64,000 nucleotides of DNA, taken from Heliocidaris tuberculata. Taxonomy: Eukaryota; Echinodermata; Echinoidea; Camarodonta; Echinometridae. The translations under genes and the position numbers were made by a program. The stretch covers positions 22,673,981 to 22,737,980 of the forward strand of contig CM046836.1 of the NCBI GenBank assembly GCA_025618425.1. The letters are read 5' to 3'. Below, piece by piece: positions 54,655 to 64,000 of this stretch. The first letter of the stretch is position 1. Each line of letters begins with the position of its first letter. The notes beneath the pieces were generated by a model. The model was not told the origin of the DNA. It saw nothing but the letters and a program-made list of their open reading frames with translations, and ran no database searches.

Positions 54655-54995
54655 TAAGGCACATATACATGTACAAGCTTATCTGAAGCTTGTACTCCAC
54701 AATAGCTTTTACGGGTGAAAGGCTTCAATAGATTTTGTGTGTATTAGCAGGCTATGATCCATTCTAGATCATTCATACACGAGAGGAAAACTATTATTCA
54801 AAATTTCACTTTCAACTCTGAAACCTCAAGACTAAGAGTTGAAGAGTCATTAAATCAGGTAATCTAGCAAATCTAAGAAAATCAAATCTTGCTTAGAGCA
54901 ATTTTGTTGTCTGTTTTTGACTACTGCAACAGTGAATGTTTGACACAGACATAGTCCCACATAGGCAAGGGCCTATGTTATGAGTGCAGTTAAGG
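54655..54995. repeat. Composite unit, copy 1 (inverse orientation)
   Basis: Reading inverted, it contains CTTGCCTATGTGGGACTATG, CATTCACTGTTGCAG, AAAACAGACAACAAAATTGC, TTGCTAGATTACCTGATTTA, TTCCTCTCGTGTATGAATGA, GCCTGCTAATACACACAAAA and AAGCTTCAGATAAGCTTG. The same series runs in the direct orientation after 55035 and after 56490. Confidence 0.75.
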
Positions 54996-55034
54996 GGAAG
55001 TCCACTCTGGCAAATAACCTCTACAAATAACCAC

Positions 55035-55860
55035 TCATCAGCTCATAGGCCCTTCCCTATGTGGGACTGTCCAACATTCACTGTTGCAGCAGTCAAAAAC
55101 AGACAACAAAATTGCTCTAAGCAAGATTTAATTTTCTTAAAGGGAAATCCAACCTTAATATCAAGTCGCTTTGAAAGTTTGAACGAAATCGGACAAGCAA
55201 TAAGAAAGTTATGAATTTTTGAAAGTTGTAATCACTATTCATATGGGAATTTCAAATTGGCCGAATAGGTATTGTCACTGTGATGTATCTGTGGAGAACT
55301 GCTCCATTCACTCCAACACACAAAATTATTAAAATGTCACTTTTCTAAAAATGTATTACTCAGTAGGATCTCTTTCTTACATGAGGACCTGTAACAATAT
55401 GCTATCTCCAATATATTTTGAGTACTGCCCCGAGGGTAAAAGCGCCTCGAAGAAAACCGCAAATTAATGATATTTTTGAGTACGACAAATGGGAGAGTTG
55501 TCCACAAACATGTCACAATTGAATCACCAAATTGCCAATTTGAGATTCGCAAAGATGTAGTGATCTCATTTTTCAAACATCCATAACTTTCTTATTCCTT
55601 GTCCGATTTCTTTCAAACTTTCACCATCCAGTTTTTCTTATTTTTCTGCTTTCACACAAATCATCTTATTACCAAGGTTGGATTGCCTTTTAAATTTGCT
55701 AGATTACCTGATTCAGGGACTCTTCAACTTTTACTGTGCAACAGATTTGGGGATTCTGAATTGAAAGTGAAATTTTAATTATTTTCCTCTCGTGTATGAA
55801 TGATCTAGACTCACTCACAATTATGCGAGGTTATTGGAGATCTAGACTGTAGACTGGAAA
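55035..55860. repeat. Composite unit, copy 2 (interrupted by a TTAA element)
   Basis: CATAGGCCCTTCCCTATGTG opens the unit. It stops at ATTTTCTTAA (55140), resumes at TTAAATTTGCTAGATTACC (55690) and runs on to CTGGAAAAAGGC (55865), where the palindrome inserted. Confidence 0.75.
55141..55689. mobile_element. TTAA-flanked foldback MITE (AAGGTTGGATT ends)
   Basis: TTAA is duplicated at 55137-55140 and 55690-55693. Ends AGGGAAATCCAACCTT and the inverse AAGGTTGGATTGCCTT pair, and subterminal blocks also pair (GAAAGTTTGAACGAAATCGGAC against GTCCGATTTCTTTCAAACTTTC; AAGAAAGTTATG against CATAACTTTCTT). The unoccupied sequence TTTTCTTAAATTTGCTA is present at about 56588, giving a direct before-and-after comparison. 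Relatives at about 32050 and 40430. Confidence 0.85.
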
Positions 55861-55865
55861 AAGGC

Positions 55866-56476
55866 TAGCTATACGAGCTCTGTGGCTTATCAATCTGGTA
55901 CTGGCCACAGAGCTATACACTCCATGCCTATACTGTGTGTGGAGGGGATATCAACCAAAAAAATCTAGATCTAAATATCACCATTTCCCACATAGTGTGA
56001 GCCATGCAAACCACCCTCGGAGTTTGCTAAAGGGGTTACCTTCCAGGATCAACTAAGACTGTAAAAATTGAATGAATAAAAAAGAAAAATACCCCACAAA
56101 AACGGCAGGTGTGATCAGGTTTTTTTACCTTTCATGCGTAACTTGTATATATGGGACTACACCAATCTTACCTTGCATGTGTAGTCCCATATATACAAGT
56201 TAAAAGTGCAAGGTAAAAAAAACCTGATCACACCTGCCTATTTTTGTGGGTTTTTTTCTTTTTTATTCATTCAATTTTTACAATCTTAGTTGATCCTGGT
56301 AGGTAACCCCTTTAGCAAACTCCGAGGGTGGTTTGCATGGCTCACACTATGTGGGAAATGGTGATATTTAGATCTAGATTTTTTTGGTTGATATCCCCTC
56401 CACACACAGTATAGGCATGGAGTGTATAGCTCTGTGGCCAGTACCAGATTGATAAGCCACAGAGCTCGTATAGCTA
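55866..56476. mobile_element. 611-bp near-perfect palindrome with 9-bp duplication
   Basis: The left arm from TAGCTATACGAGCTCTGTGG and the right arm ending CAGAGCTCGTATAGCTA match for about 300 bp with only a few differences, around a spacer of about 18 nt at 56162-56179. GAAAAAGGC flanks both sides (55857-55865, 56477-56485). The unoccupied GGAAAAAGGCCTGCTG occurs at 58349. Nine-bp duplications with long foldback arms recall Mutator-like foldback elements, but class is inferred. No real gene; the 81-codon frame lies in an arm. Confidence 0.85.
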
Positions 56477-56610
56477 GAAAAAGGCCTGTTGCACTCATGG
56501 GCCCTTGCCTATGTGGGACTGTGTCCAACATTCACTGTTGCAGCAGTCAAAAACAGACAACAAAATTGCTCTAAGCAAGATTTAATTTTCTTAAATTTGC
56601 TAATCACCTG

Positions 56611-58239
56611 GGGCCCGTTTCTCGAAACCGTCATACATGTATGTCTAAGTTCTTAACTAAGTCAGCGCTAGTTCTCTAGTTGTCCGCTACGTGTTTCATG
56701 AAGCCGTCTTTACCAAGATGCATGACAACTTCCTGACTAAGGACTTATGACGCCTCCAACCCTGTCATATCTTTTTTAGTCAACATACAGCGCCATCACA
56801 TGTTATTTATTGGGTAGATCATGGTAGGCAAAAAGTGACACTACATACTTCTATGCAACTCTTTCTACGCATTCGCTTTATCTGGAATTTATCCATGTTT
56901 ATATTATGAAAATTATATAAAATACATAGTGTTTTTGTTCAAGGCTTGTCTCCACTTAACTCTAGTGAATCAACACTCTTTCCACATTCTAATGGATAAA
57001 AACAAACAAACAAACAAACAAACAAACAACAGTCTAATTGAGGTCATTTCAATATGAAAGGAACCTTTATTCAAATGAAAAAGAAAACCATAATAAAAAC
57101 GATAACAATAATAGACTGACAGGAGATAGGCCTGTATCAAAATGTGGTGGGATTTGAAAAAAAAAGTTAAACCAAAATTTGTCAAATTAATCCCATCATT
57201 GGAAACTGGAAAAAAAAAAAACAAAAAACTATTGACAAATAAACATTGGGCAAGAAAAAAATACAAGCCTTACTGATAAGCAATGGGAACTTGGGAAGTA
57301 TTATAATCTAGAAAAAATATAAATTCGTAACTGTTGCTAGGTATGTTTTATGTCAAAATGAATTTAGTAAGTCTCTTAACTTCTGATTGCAAATCTATTT
57401 TACGATATGGGTCCTTCATATCTGATCAATTAGCATGAAAAATGACGTGCTACCATAATAAACTTGAAAATCACATGTTACGTCTTATATAATAATTACA
57501 AGAGTGCTTTTTGTGTGAAAACAAATAATTGGGCGATCTTCGTAAATGATTTCTATAAAGATTTCTTTGGTGAACTAAAATCCGACGAGGGAACTGTAAT
57601 ATGACACGGTAGGCCAGCCATAGTCACGGCATATTCTCTGGTTTTCAGACCCATATCAGTGTAAACATAGATCATATCAACGATTTTTAAAATGAAAACT
57701 TTGAAATATACGTGTTTAAACTTATAATATGAATATTTTTGTAATTTCCATATCATACTCAAGCCCAAAAACATTATGTAAAACATTCAAAGCATATTAT
57801 TATTACAATGAAAATATATGGGTTTATTTTTATAAACTATCAAATCACGACATCCGGGGGGTACCTATCCAACGTAAAACTGGCTCACCGATCATGAAAT
57901 AAATCACTCATATTTTTCATTTTACAAGCGAATCCATCATGTAATTTAATACATAATTTAAAAATTATTTGGCATCTGTTATACCCTTCTATACTTTCTA
58001 TTTTCTTTTATTCCCTAATTCATCCAAATATTTGCAGTTGAGTTAAATTTAGCTTTTAAAAATATAGTGTAATTGCAACCAAGGCTACGTGCCGGCTCCT
58101 ATTCTCGCCGATAGTGTCGATATCACGAGCTGTCTAGCTAGTTAGCTCTTTGTGAAACAGTTTAGGAAGATCATGGACATCTCTGTAGTTGGCGGATAAA
58201 GTTATGACTGTCTTGTCGTTGGTTTCGAGAAACAGGCCC
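56611..58239. mobile_element. PIF/Harbinger-like element, 1.6 kb, non-autonomous
   Basis: Ends GGGCCCGTTTCTCGAAACC and (inverse) GGGCCTGTTTCTCGAAACC, with CTG at 56608-56610 and 58240-58242; copy 2 of the host unit (ATTACCTGATTCAGGG at 55703) is the empty site. Inner subterminal stretches also pair (GTCATACATG; GTCTTTACC against GGAAGATCATGGAC-type). Three-bp CNG duplication and GGGCC ends fit PIF/Harbinger. Two minus-strand frames (56970-57266, 57553-57786) show no transposase or Myb-like motif, and a (CAAA)n run is at 57000-57028. Confidence 0.75.
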
Positions 58240-58354
58240 CTGATTCATGGACTCTTCAACTCTTACTGTGCCACAAATTAGGGGATTCAGAATTGAAAGT
58301 GAAATTCTAACTAATTATTTTCCTCTCCTGTATGAATGATCTACCCTGGAAAAA

Positions 58355-58554
58355 GGCCTGCTGATACACACAAAAGCTATTGAAGCCTATTCACCCATAA
58401 AAGCTAGTCTGGAGTACAAGGTTATCTTCAGATAAGCTTGTACATGTATAAGTGGGCCTGTTGATACACACAAAAGCTATTGAAGCCTATTCACCTGTAA
58501 AAGCTAGTCTGGAGTACAAGGTTACCTTCAGATAAGCTTGTACATGTATAAGTG
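58355..58554. repeat. 100-bp tandem duplication
   Basis: GGCCTGCTGATACACACAAA at 58355 and GGCCTGTTGATACACACAAA at 58455 begin units of exactly 100 bp that differ at only a few positions and end TTGTACATGTATAAGTG. Confidence 0.9.
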
Positions 58555-59329
58555 ACAAATAACCTTGCATATGTGTGAGCAGTGAGCACTCACACTAATG
58601 CGAGGTTATTGGAGATAACTTTTGCAGTAATGCAGGGACGTGTGATCATGGTGATGCAGAGCCTGATCGGTTAAGAGTGAGCATTGGGGTGAAAATTTAA
58701 TTTTCAGATTTTTATGATGAAATCACTTTCAGGTTTTTCATTGATATCTAAAGTTACTAAAATTCACGTTTGTTTAATTGACAAGGTCGGGAAAGTCATT
58801 GGATTAGCCCATTTTTCAACAGGGGTGATGAACACTAATGTCACGGACGGACATTTTCAAGAAAGATTGATTTGGTCCTAGTTTAACACTCTCTAAACTT
58901 TCTTAAGTTTTGTTAGCAAATAATTATAGATCAAACACCATTCCATTGAAAACCAAAAAATATTTGAAAATATCTGTACAGAAATGGTTGTGCCACATGG
59001 TCATTCACATCTTGATGCAAATTTGTCTGTCCGTGACAGAAAAAATTTGTAAAAGTTTTTTATTCCATTGGTGGGACAAAAGTGAAAACAAAAACTATGC
59101 TGAGCTATCTCACTAGTTGGAGACCTATACCATGTATGAATAAAACCTTGATCAATTAAATATACATATACTAAAAACGAATTTGAAAATTGTCACGGAC
59201 GGACACTAATTTTGTCACGGACGGACAATGCAATATACTGAAATGGTAAATGCTGTGAGATTTCAAGTTCAATGAATCGTTTTATTGTTTATTGGTTCAT
59301 GGAACATATTTCATCCAAAATATCACTTA

Positions 59330-59519
59330 CAGTGAAACCTGTCTATAAAGACCGCTCAAGACAGACAAGAAAAGCTGTCTTTACGAGCAGGTGGTCTTTA
59401 CGTACAGGTTCCTTTAATACATGATTTAATGAGAAACAGTTTTAAAGGGAAACAAAAATTGTGGTCTTTATAGACAGGTAGTCTTTCTATACAGGTGGTC
59501 ACTAAAGCAGGTTGGACTG
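59330..59519. mobile_element. TA-flanked Tc1/mariner (pogo-like) MITE
   Basis: CAGTGAAACCTGTCTATAAA and the inverse of the right end, CAGTCCAACCTGCTTTAGTG, share CAGTxxAACCTG; TA at 59328-59329 and 59520-59521. Internal words GGTCTTTA and CTGTCTATAAAGACC recur in both orientations. Length 190 bp. Confidence 0.75.
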
Positions 59520-60599
59520 TATATGGTATTGTGATCCCCCATATGAATGCAAAAATTACCCCCCCCCCCCCATCCCGCCCCAATTCTTTTCTTTTTCAAG
59601 CTAATAAATGTCATAAAAATCTTATGATTTTGCTATGGCTCTAATGGGAGCCAGCCTGCATTATCAGTCTGCAAAAGACATCCATTACAGGTGTTTACAG
59701 AAGATAAATACTTATTTCATTTATTTATTTATTAATATTATTATTGCTATTATTGTAGCTGATATTTTTGGTCATCAGCAATGTGTAAAAGTTTTAGATT
59801 CAACATTAGTACCAAAGCTTGATCAATATTCAAATCAAATTACAAGTTGTGCTTGAAAATTATAAACATTGGAGGTCAGATGTAGTATCAGACCACAAGA
59901 GCCATGTTTGGACTCTATTTTGTAAGAATGCCTTGAATTAGTTGTAACGTTTGAGACAGATAGAGATTCTTTGTAGTTCAGGATCATACACAGCCAACAA
60001 ATTAAAAAAAATTATATAATCACATAACATAAGAAGAAACCTTTTTAGACACTACATGTATATAATTTTCAATGCTCATAAATGAATTGGTTGCATCAAC
60101 CCTGAAACAGTTTTTTATGGGGAAGGGGGTCAGAAAGTTATAATATATGACTTACACTAGTCGTGTTGGGCAATCCCTCAACTAACAGGACATAATTAGG
60201 CTCTATGGGCTTTATACACTCATCTGTTGCCATTAGGGCCTTTGTCTAGAAAGCCAACATTGTCCTTAAAGTGATAGAGATGTTACTGAAAAATTAAACT
60301 ATGGTATGAGAAAGATTTAGACAATGATTTGTATTTCATGATTTGGTTTTCACCCTCTTAAACAGAACTATTGAAAAATATGAGATGTTATAAAGAGTAT
60401 ACTAGTATGTGATGTTGTAAACCAAATGAGAAATTTTACTTCCTACATGTATATATGATGATGATCAATCACACATAATCCTATTTCTATATTACCTCTA
60501 TGTTTGAAACAAAATATATGACTTTGAGCTGTAAAGTGAATTAATATACCAAATATTGATGTTTGATTTCGGTCCACCTACATGTACATGACTATAATG

Positions 60600-60730
60600 T
60601 AAAGGGTTATATTTTGAAAGCTTACATCACATTCTTCTCAACATGGTCATTTTGGTCTGTAGCATATATTGTACATGTACAGTTGTACACTACATGAGTA
60701 CATGTACTTGTACATTGTGTATACACTACA
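60600..60730. repeat. ACATGTAC palindrome cluster
   Basis: GTACATGTAC, ACATGAGTACATGTACTTGT and GTACAGTTGTACAC lie within about 60 bp. The octamer ACATGTAC is frequent throughout the window. Confidence 0.6.
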
Positions 60731-61391
60731 ATACAGGTATCCACTTTTGACATAGATTCCACTTACAAACTAAGTTTTTCAAGCTAAGTTTTGCTTAATA
60801 TTGGAATAAAATCAATTTCAAACAAAAAGTAGAAAGCAAAAAGTACGTATGCATGATTTTAGATAGGAACACATGCAGTTTTTAAGTTAATGTCCGTCCG
60901 TGACACGCAAAATGTCCGTCCGTGACGTCCAAATGTCCGTCCGTGACAAAAAGTTTTCGGACCTCTAGCAAAAGTTAAAGCTTGCTTTAAAATTCTGTGT
61001 ATGTGACAGGGAAGTCAATTTACTTGACTCACATTTGCAGTCAAAAAAATTTGTCAGTGACAGTTTGTTTAGATAGAAAAGACAAAAGATTACCGATAAG
61101 TCAAGAAACCCATATCTATCTTGTCCGTCCGTGACATTGAATATTTAATGGATTCTATTTTTAGTAGGTAACCATGGCAATCAAATTTTATCATCATTTA
61201 GTACCTTCAGTGGTACCCTTCACAATGAAACATAGAACAGCTCAACATATCTCATAACTTATTTTTTACAGGCCTTCAAACTTTCAAAATTTGTCAAATG
61301 TCCGTCCGTGACTAACCGATCAGGCTCTGCAACTTTTGAGCAAGCGCAAGCACCTCTCACTGACTGTACTAAATATTTTGATTTGTTCCTA

Positions 61392-61730
61392 TCTGTATCT
61401 GTATCTGTATCTGTATCGTTTGGTCTGCAATATGTCGTGTCTTGACACATCCCGCTAACTTTAGAGCACGCTATGTGTGGAATGGCTCGTTGGTTTATAT
61501 TAGTCATATTTTAACTTGTTTTTAAATGAGTCCAAAGATGGAGAGTTCACTATTTCAGCAGACAATTTATTCCAGTCTTTGACAGTTGTAACGAAGAAAG
61601 AATCCTAAAAAGCCTTTGCCTTATGACTAATTTGCATGAATTTCTTTTGGTTGAATCTAGTAGATCTTTCATTTGATTGGACGTAGTCTTGAAGTGGTAT
61701 TGCGACCAGTCCATTCACCATCTTATACAT
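61392..61730 (-). pseudogene. LINE ORF2 C-terminus and (GATACA)n tail
   Basis: Minus-strand reading resumes after a small frameshift near 61735: YKMVNGLVAIPLQDYV, then FNQKKFMQISHKAKAF, a stop, DSFFVTTVKDWNKLS and a final stop at about 61508. The 3' tail is (GATACA)n at 61392-61418. Confidence 0.75.
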
Positions 61731-63060
61731 CATGCATATAGCCTTTGCTTTGTTCTCCTATTTTTTAATGTATCCCATCCTAGTTCCTTTAGTGCACTGG
61801 TGACAACTCCATCTTCCCTCCTGTAGTTGTTGGTGCAAAATCTAGCTGCTTGCCTTTGTATTCGTCCGAGTGAGTTTATGTTCTGTTTTAGAGCTGGATC
61901 CCATGCAGCTGAGGCATATTCAAGTATAGGCCTCACTATTGATTTGTAGGCTGTAGATTTTATCTCTCTACTATATCCCCAGAGATTTCTTCTGATGACA
62001 TTTTGAACTCTCTGTGCTTTGTTACAAACTTTTTTGATATGCAGATTCCATTTCAGAGTATTTGATAGATGGAGACCTAAGTATGGGTGTATGTCAACAC
62101 TGGAAATCTCTTGTCCACAAAACTGGTATTTATGATGGGGTGGGTTTCTCTTCCCAATGGTCATAGTGCAGCACTTACTAGGATTAAACTTCATCAACCA
62201 TATGTCCTGCCATTCTTCAAGCAGCTTTAGGTCACTTTGAAGCACGCTTGTTTGTTGAGCAGCCGATACAGGTGTATACAGGATGCAGTCATCCGCGAAC
62301 AGCCTTGTTTGGCAGGTTATGTTCCTTGGCAGGTCGTTGATATAGAGGAGAAACCATAGAGGGCCGGTCACTGTCCCTTGGGGTACGCCGGATGACACAG
62401 GCACAGAAGAGGAGGTCCGGCCATTGATGATCACCTGCTGAGACCGTCCACTATTAAAGTTCTCCACCCAAGCTGCAATTTGGCCATGCAGCCCATAATA
62501 CTTCAGTTTGGTGATTAGTCTTCTATGATGGACTTTATCGAATGCCTTCGTAAAATCAAGAAGAGCTACATCGACCAACTTGCTTCTATTAAGCTCTTTG
62601 CTAATTTCATGGATTGTGAGAATAAGTTGCGTTTCTGTGGATTTCCTGGCTCTAAAACCATGTTGATTGTCAGATAAAATATCTTGACTCTCCAGGTGTT
62701 TCATCACATGACTATGAATGATGTGCTCCATCACTTTGCAAATGACAGACGTAAGCGACACTGGTCGATAATTGACTGCTTCCTTACAGTTCCCCTTCTT
62801 AAAAATGGCAGCAACATTAGCATTCTTCCAACCCTTGGGGACAATTCCAGAATTTATGGATGACTGAAACAGGTCTTGCAAGGGTGATGATAATTCCTCT
62901 GCACCTATCTTTAGGAACCAGGATAGTATACCATCAGGTCCCGGTGACTTGTCTTCCTTTAAGTTCTTCAGCAGCTTTCCAATACCCTCCTTGGTAACGA
63001 TGAGTTTATTGATCTGCTGATAAGGACTCTTCCCAGGGTTGGGATTTCTGTACTTGATTC
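61730..63060 (-). pseudogene. CR1-like LINE reverse transcriptase domain, core intact
   Basis: One frame of more than 380 codons. In order: KEDKSPGPDGI (just before the first Met), GWKNANVAAIFKKG, NYRPVSLTS, QHGFRARKST, LLDFTKAFDKV, SSGVPQGTVTGPLWFLLYIN, then the catalytic box LFADD and HPYLGLHLS, and the thumb/C-terminal region WDPALKQNI, IQRQAARF. All key RT residues are present. Its upstream part is in another frame, with a shift near 63040, so the element as a whole is disabled. Confidence 0.9.
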
Positions 63061-64000
63061 CAAAGTGAATACGCTTTGAAATTGTTTATTCAGGATATCC
63101 GCCTTAATTCTGTCATCACTGATGATATTCCCATGATGATCCACATCGGCAACTCCGTGGTTTTCCTGATTTAGTTGTTTAATGAAAGCCCAAATTCTCT
63201 TTGGCGCTCCTAACAAGGCTGCTCCAAGATGAGTATTGATGTATGTAGATCGAGCTTTGTTGAGAAGCTTGTGTGTACCTTTCCTGCAGGACCTAAAGGC
63301 TTCCCAGTCATTGGTCTTCTTCGACCTGACAGCCTTGTTAAACAGTCTCAGCTTCTTCCTAACTGCTCTGTGTAGAGTCCTATTAAACCATGGTAGGTTA
63401 AAGCGACTGGATGTATACTTATGCGGTACAAACTTGTCCATGATCATCAAGATTTCAGTTTTTATCAATTCCCACTTATCATCAATGGATTTGAGTCGTT
63501 AGGATTGCTGGTAATTATCTGAGAAATCCTGTAGGGCTTTCTTTATGCTTTTTTTATCAGCTTTATCCCGTAGATATATCTTTCTCTTAATCGGCCTTTT
63601 ACGAGTCGGTATAAGTTTCATGTCAACAATAACAGTATTGTGATCTGCTATTCCATCAACAACAGTTACTTTCTCCACTATTTCTTTGTTGTTTGTGAAA
63701 ACCAAATCTAGGATGTTTGCAGTTCCCCTATCAATTCTTGTAGGCTCTCTTACATGCTGAGCTAGCCCAAATTCCCCTACCATCTCGAGGAGTTTTTCCG
63801 CTGCGATGCAACTACCCCCACTCTTTGATGATACGCTATGATCAGACCAATCAACATTTGGTATATTAAAATCTCCAGTAAGTAAAATGTTATATGAATT
63901 CAACTTGTTTCCCAATTCATGAATAGATTTACATAAGTTGACAATTGCTTCACCACTTTTATCACTAGGTGGCCTATAGAAGACTCCCACTAGTAGTGGT
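62968..64000 (-). pseudogene. CR1-like LINE endonuclease and linker (runs off the window)
   Basis: Minus strand, entering from beyond 64000: MGVFYRPPSD, LLTGDFNIPNVDW (AP-endonuclease box) and GIADHNTVIVDM with the catalytic DH. Then an in-frame TAA at about 63499 and continuing linker KSIDDKWELIKTE, PWFNRTLHRAVRKK, NHGVADVDHHGNIISD. Apart from the single stop and the shift near 63040, it is well preserved, so this is a comparatively recent insertion. The N-terminal part of the endonuclease and 5' UTR are outside the window. Confidence 0.88.

Larger units (their letters stand above)
56490..58630. repeat. Composite unit, copy 3 (interrupted by a Harbinger-like element)
   Basis: It opens CACTCATGGGCCCTTGCCTA and runs to AATTTGCTAATCACCTG (56610). 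It resumes at GATTCATGGACTCTTCAACT (58243) and continues through CCTGGAAAAAGGCCTGCTGA to GAGGTTATTGGAGATAAC. Confidence 0.75.
58659..61327. mobile_element. GAGCCTGATCGG-ended transposon, 2.7-kb long member
   Basis: GAGCCTGATCGGTTAAGAGT at 58659 and the inverse ending CTAACCGATCAGGCTC at 61327 are flanked by TGCA (58655-58658, 61328-61331). Nine TGTCCGTCCGTGAC words occur: inverted at 58840, 59192 and 59214, direct (with one change) at 59024, and direct at 60891, 60913, 60934, 61122 and 61299. The left group mostly faces the opposite way to the right group, as transposase-binding subterminal repeats do. No frame above 90 codons is present, so it is probably non-autonomous or decayed. A mariner-like MITE is nested at 59330. 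Confidence 0.8.

Noticed and set aside
56286..56531. 81-codon frame in the palindrome
   Set aside because: It lies in one arm of the 611-bp palindrome and has no homologous features.

Overview
This is a gene-poor, repeat-dense stretch of animal nuclear DNA. Genes have introns with GT/AG junctions, there are pol III tRNA-derived repeats, several non-LTR retrotransposons and many short inverted-repeat DNA transposons. The expanded C-type lectin content, frequent ACATGTAC words, the echinoderm-like hAT families with G-tract ends, and the CR1/L2-like and L1-like LINEs suggest a marine invertebrate deuterostome, most likely an echinoderm such as a sea urchin. That taxonomic call is an inference from texture, not from a search.

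Three host loci are readable. (1) An SLC16/monocarboxylate-transporter-like gene on the minus strand (three exons between 26941 and 29913; the last exon, carrying TM12, was not found), with an orphan, frameshifted copy of its first exon at 44155-44400. (2) A complete three-exon secreted C-type lectin on the plus strand (36477-39058, 176 aa), preceded by an orphan paralogous last exon at 32957-33175. (3) A nuclear gene for mitochondrial ribosomal protein bL27m (MRPL27) on the minus strand (exons 54232-54358, 52014-52084, 51465-51668); its first exon was not found upstream. The lectin and transporter duplicates show that 27-45 kb has undergone local gene-segment duplication. One further possible terminal exon (7853-8152) is weak.

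Layout. 0-13 kb: LINE remnant split by a hAT-like element with an 8-bp target duplication, itself carrying a tandem array broken by a foldback element; then a 2.1-kb inverted repeat, microsatellites, a MITE with telomere-like core, and hAT-like MITEs. 13-26 kb: motif-rich MITEs (TTGGGCAA, CACAGTGTG, TTCGGAATTACGAA families), a dead CR1/L2-like LINE (about 16.57-19.14 kb), a TA-flanked foldback and a tRNA-Arg-derived SINE cluster. 27-45 kb: the transporter and lectin region, with an L1-like 3' fragment, a Harbinger-like MITE and a second dead LINE (40.75-42.68 kb). 45.9-50 kb: a hAT-like element with exact target duplication, trinucleotide runs and a short member of a GAGCCTGATCGG-ended element. 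51-54 kb: MRPL27, its intron holding a perfect 426-bp tandem duplication. 54.6-58.6 kb: a composite of unit copies in alternating orientation, into which three different elements inserted, with matching empty sites in the same window. 58.66-61.33 kb: the 2.7-kb long member of the GAGCCTGATCGG family, with nine copies of a TGTCCGTCCGTGAC word arranged mostly as subterminal inverted repeats. 61.4-64 kb: a nearly full LINE coding region running off the right edge.

The strongest candidates for something not previously described are the GAGCCTGATCGG / TGTCCGTCCGTGAC transposon family (two members, 4-bp target duplications), the 611-bp near-perfect palindrome flanked by a 9-bp duplication, and the short MITEs built almost wholly from one repeated palindromic word. 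All alignments were made by eye; no database search was available.
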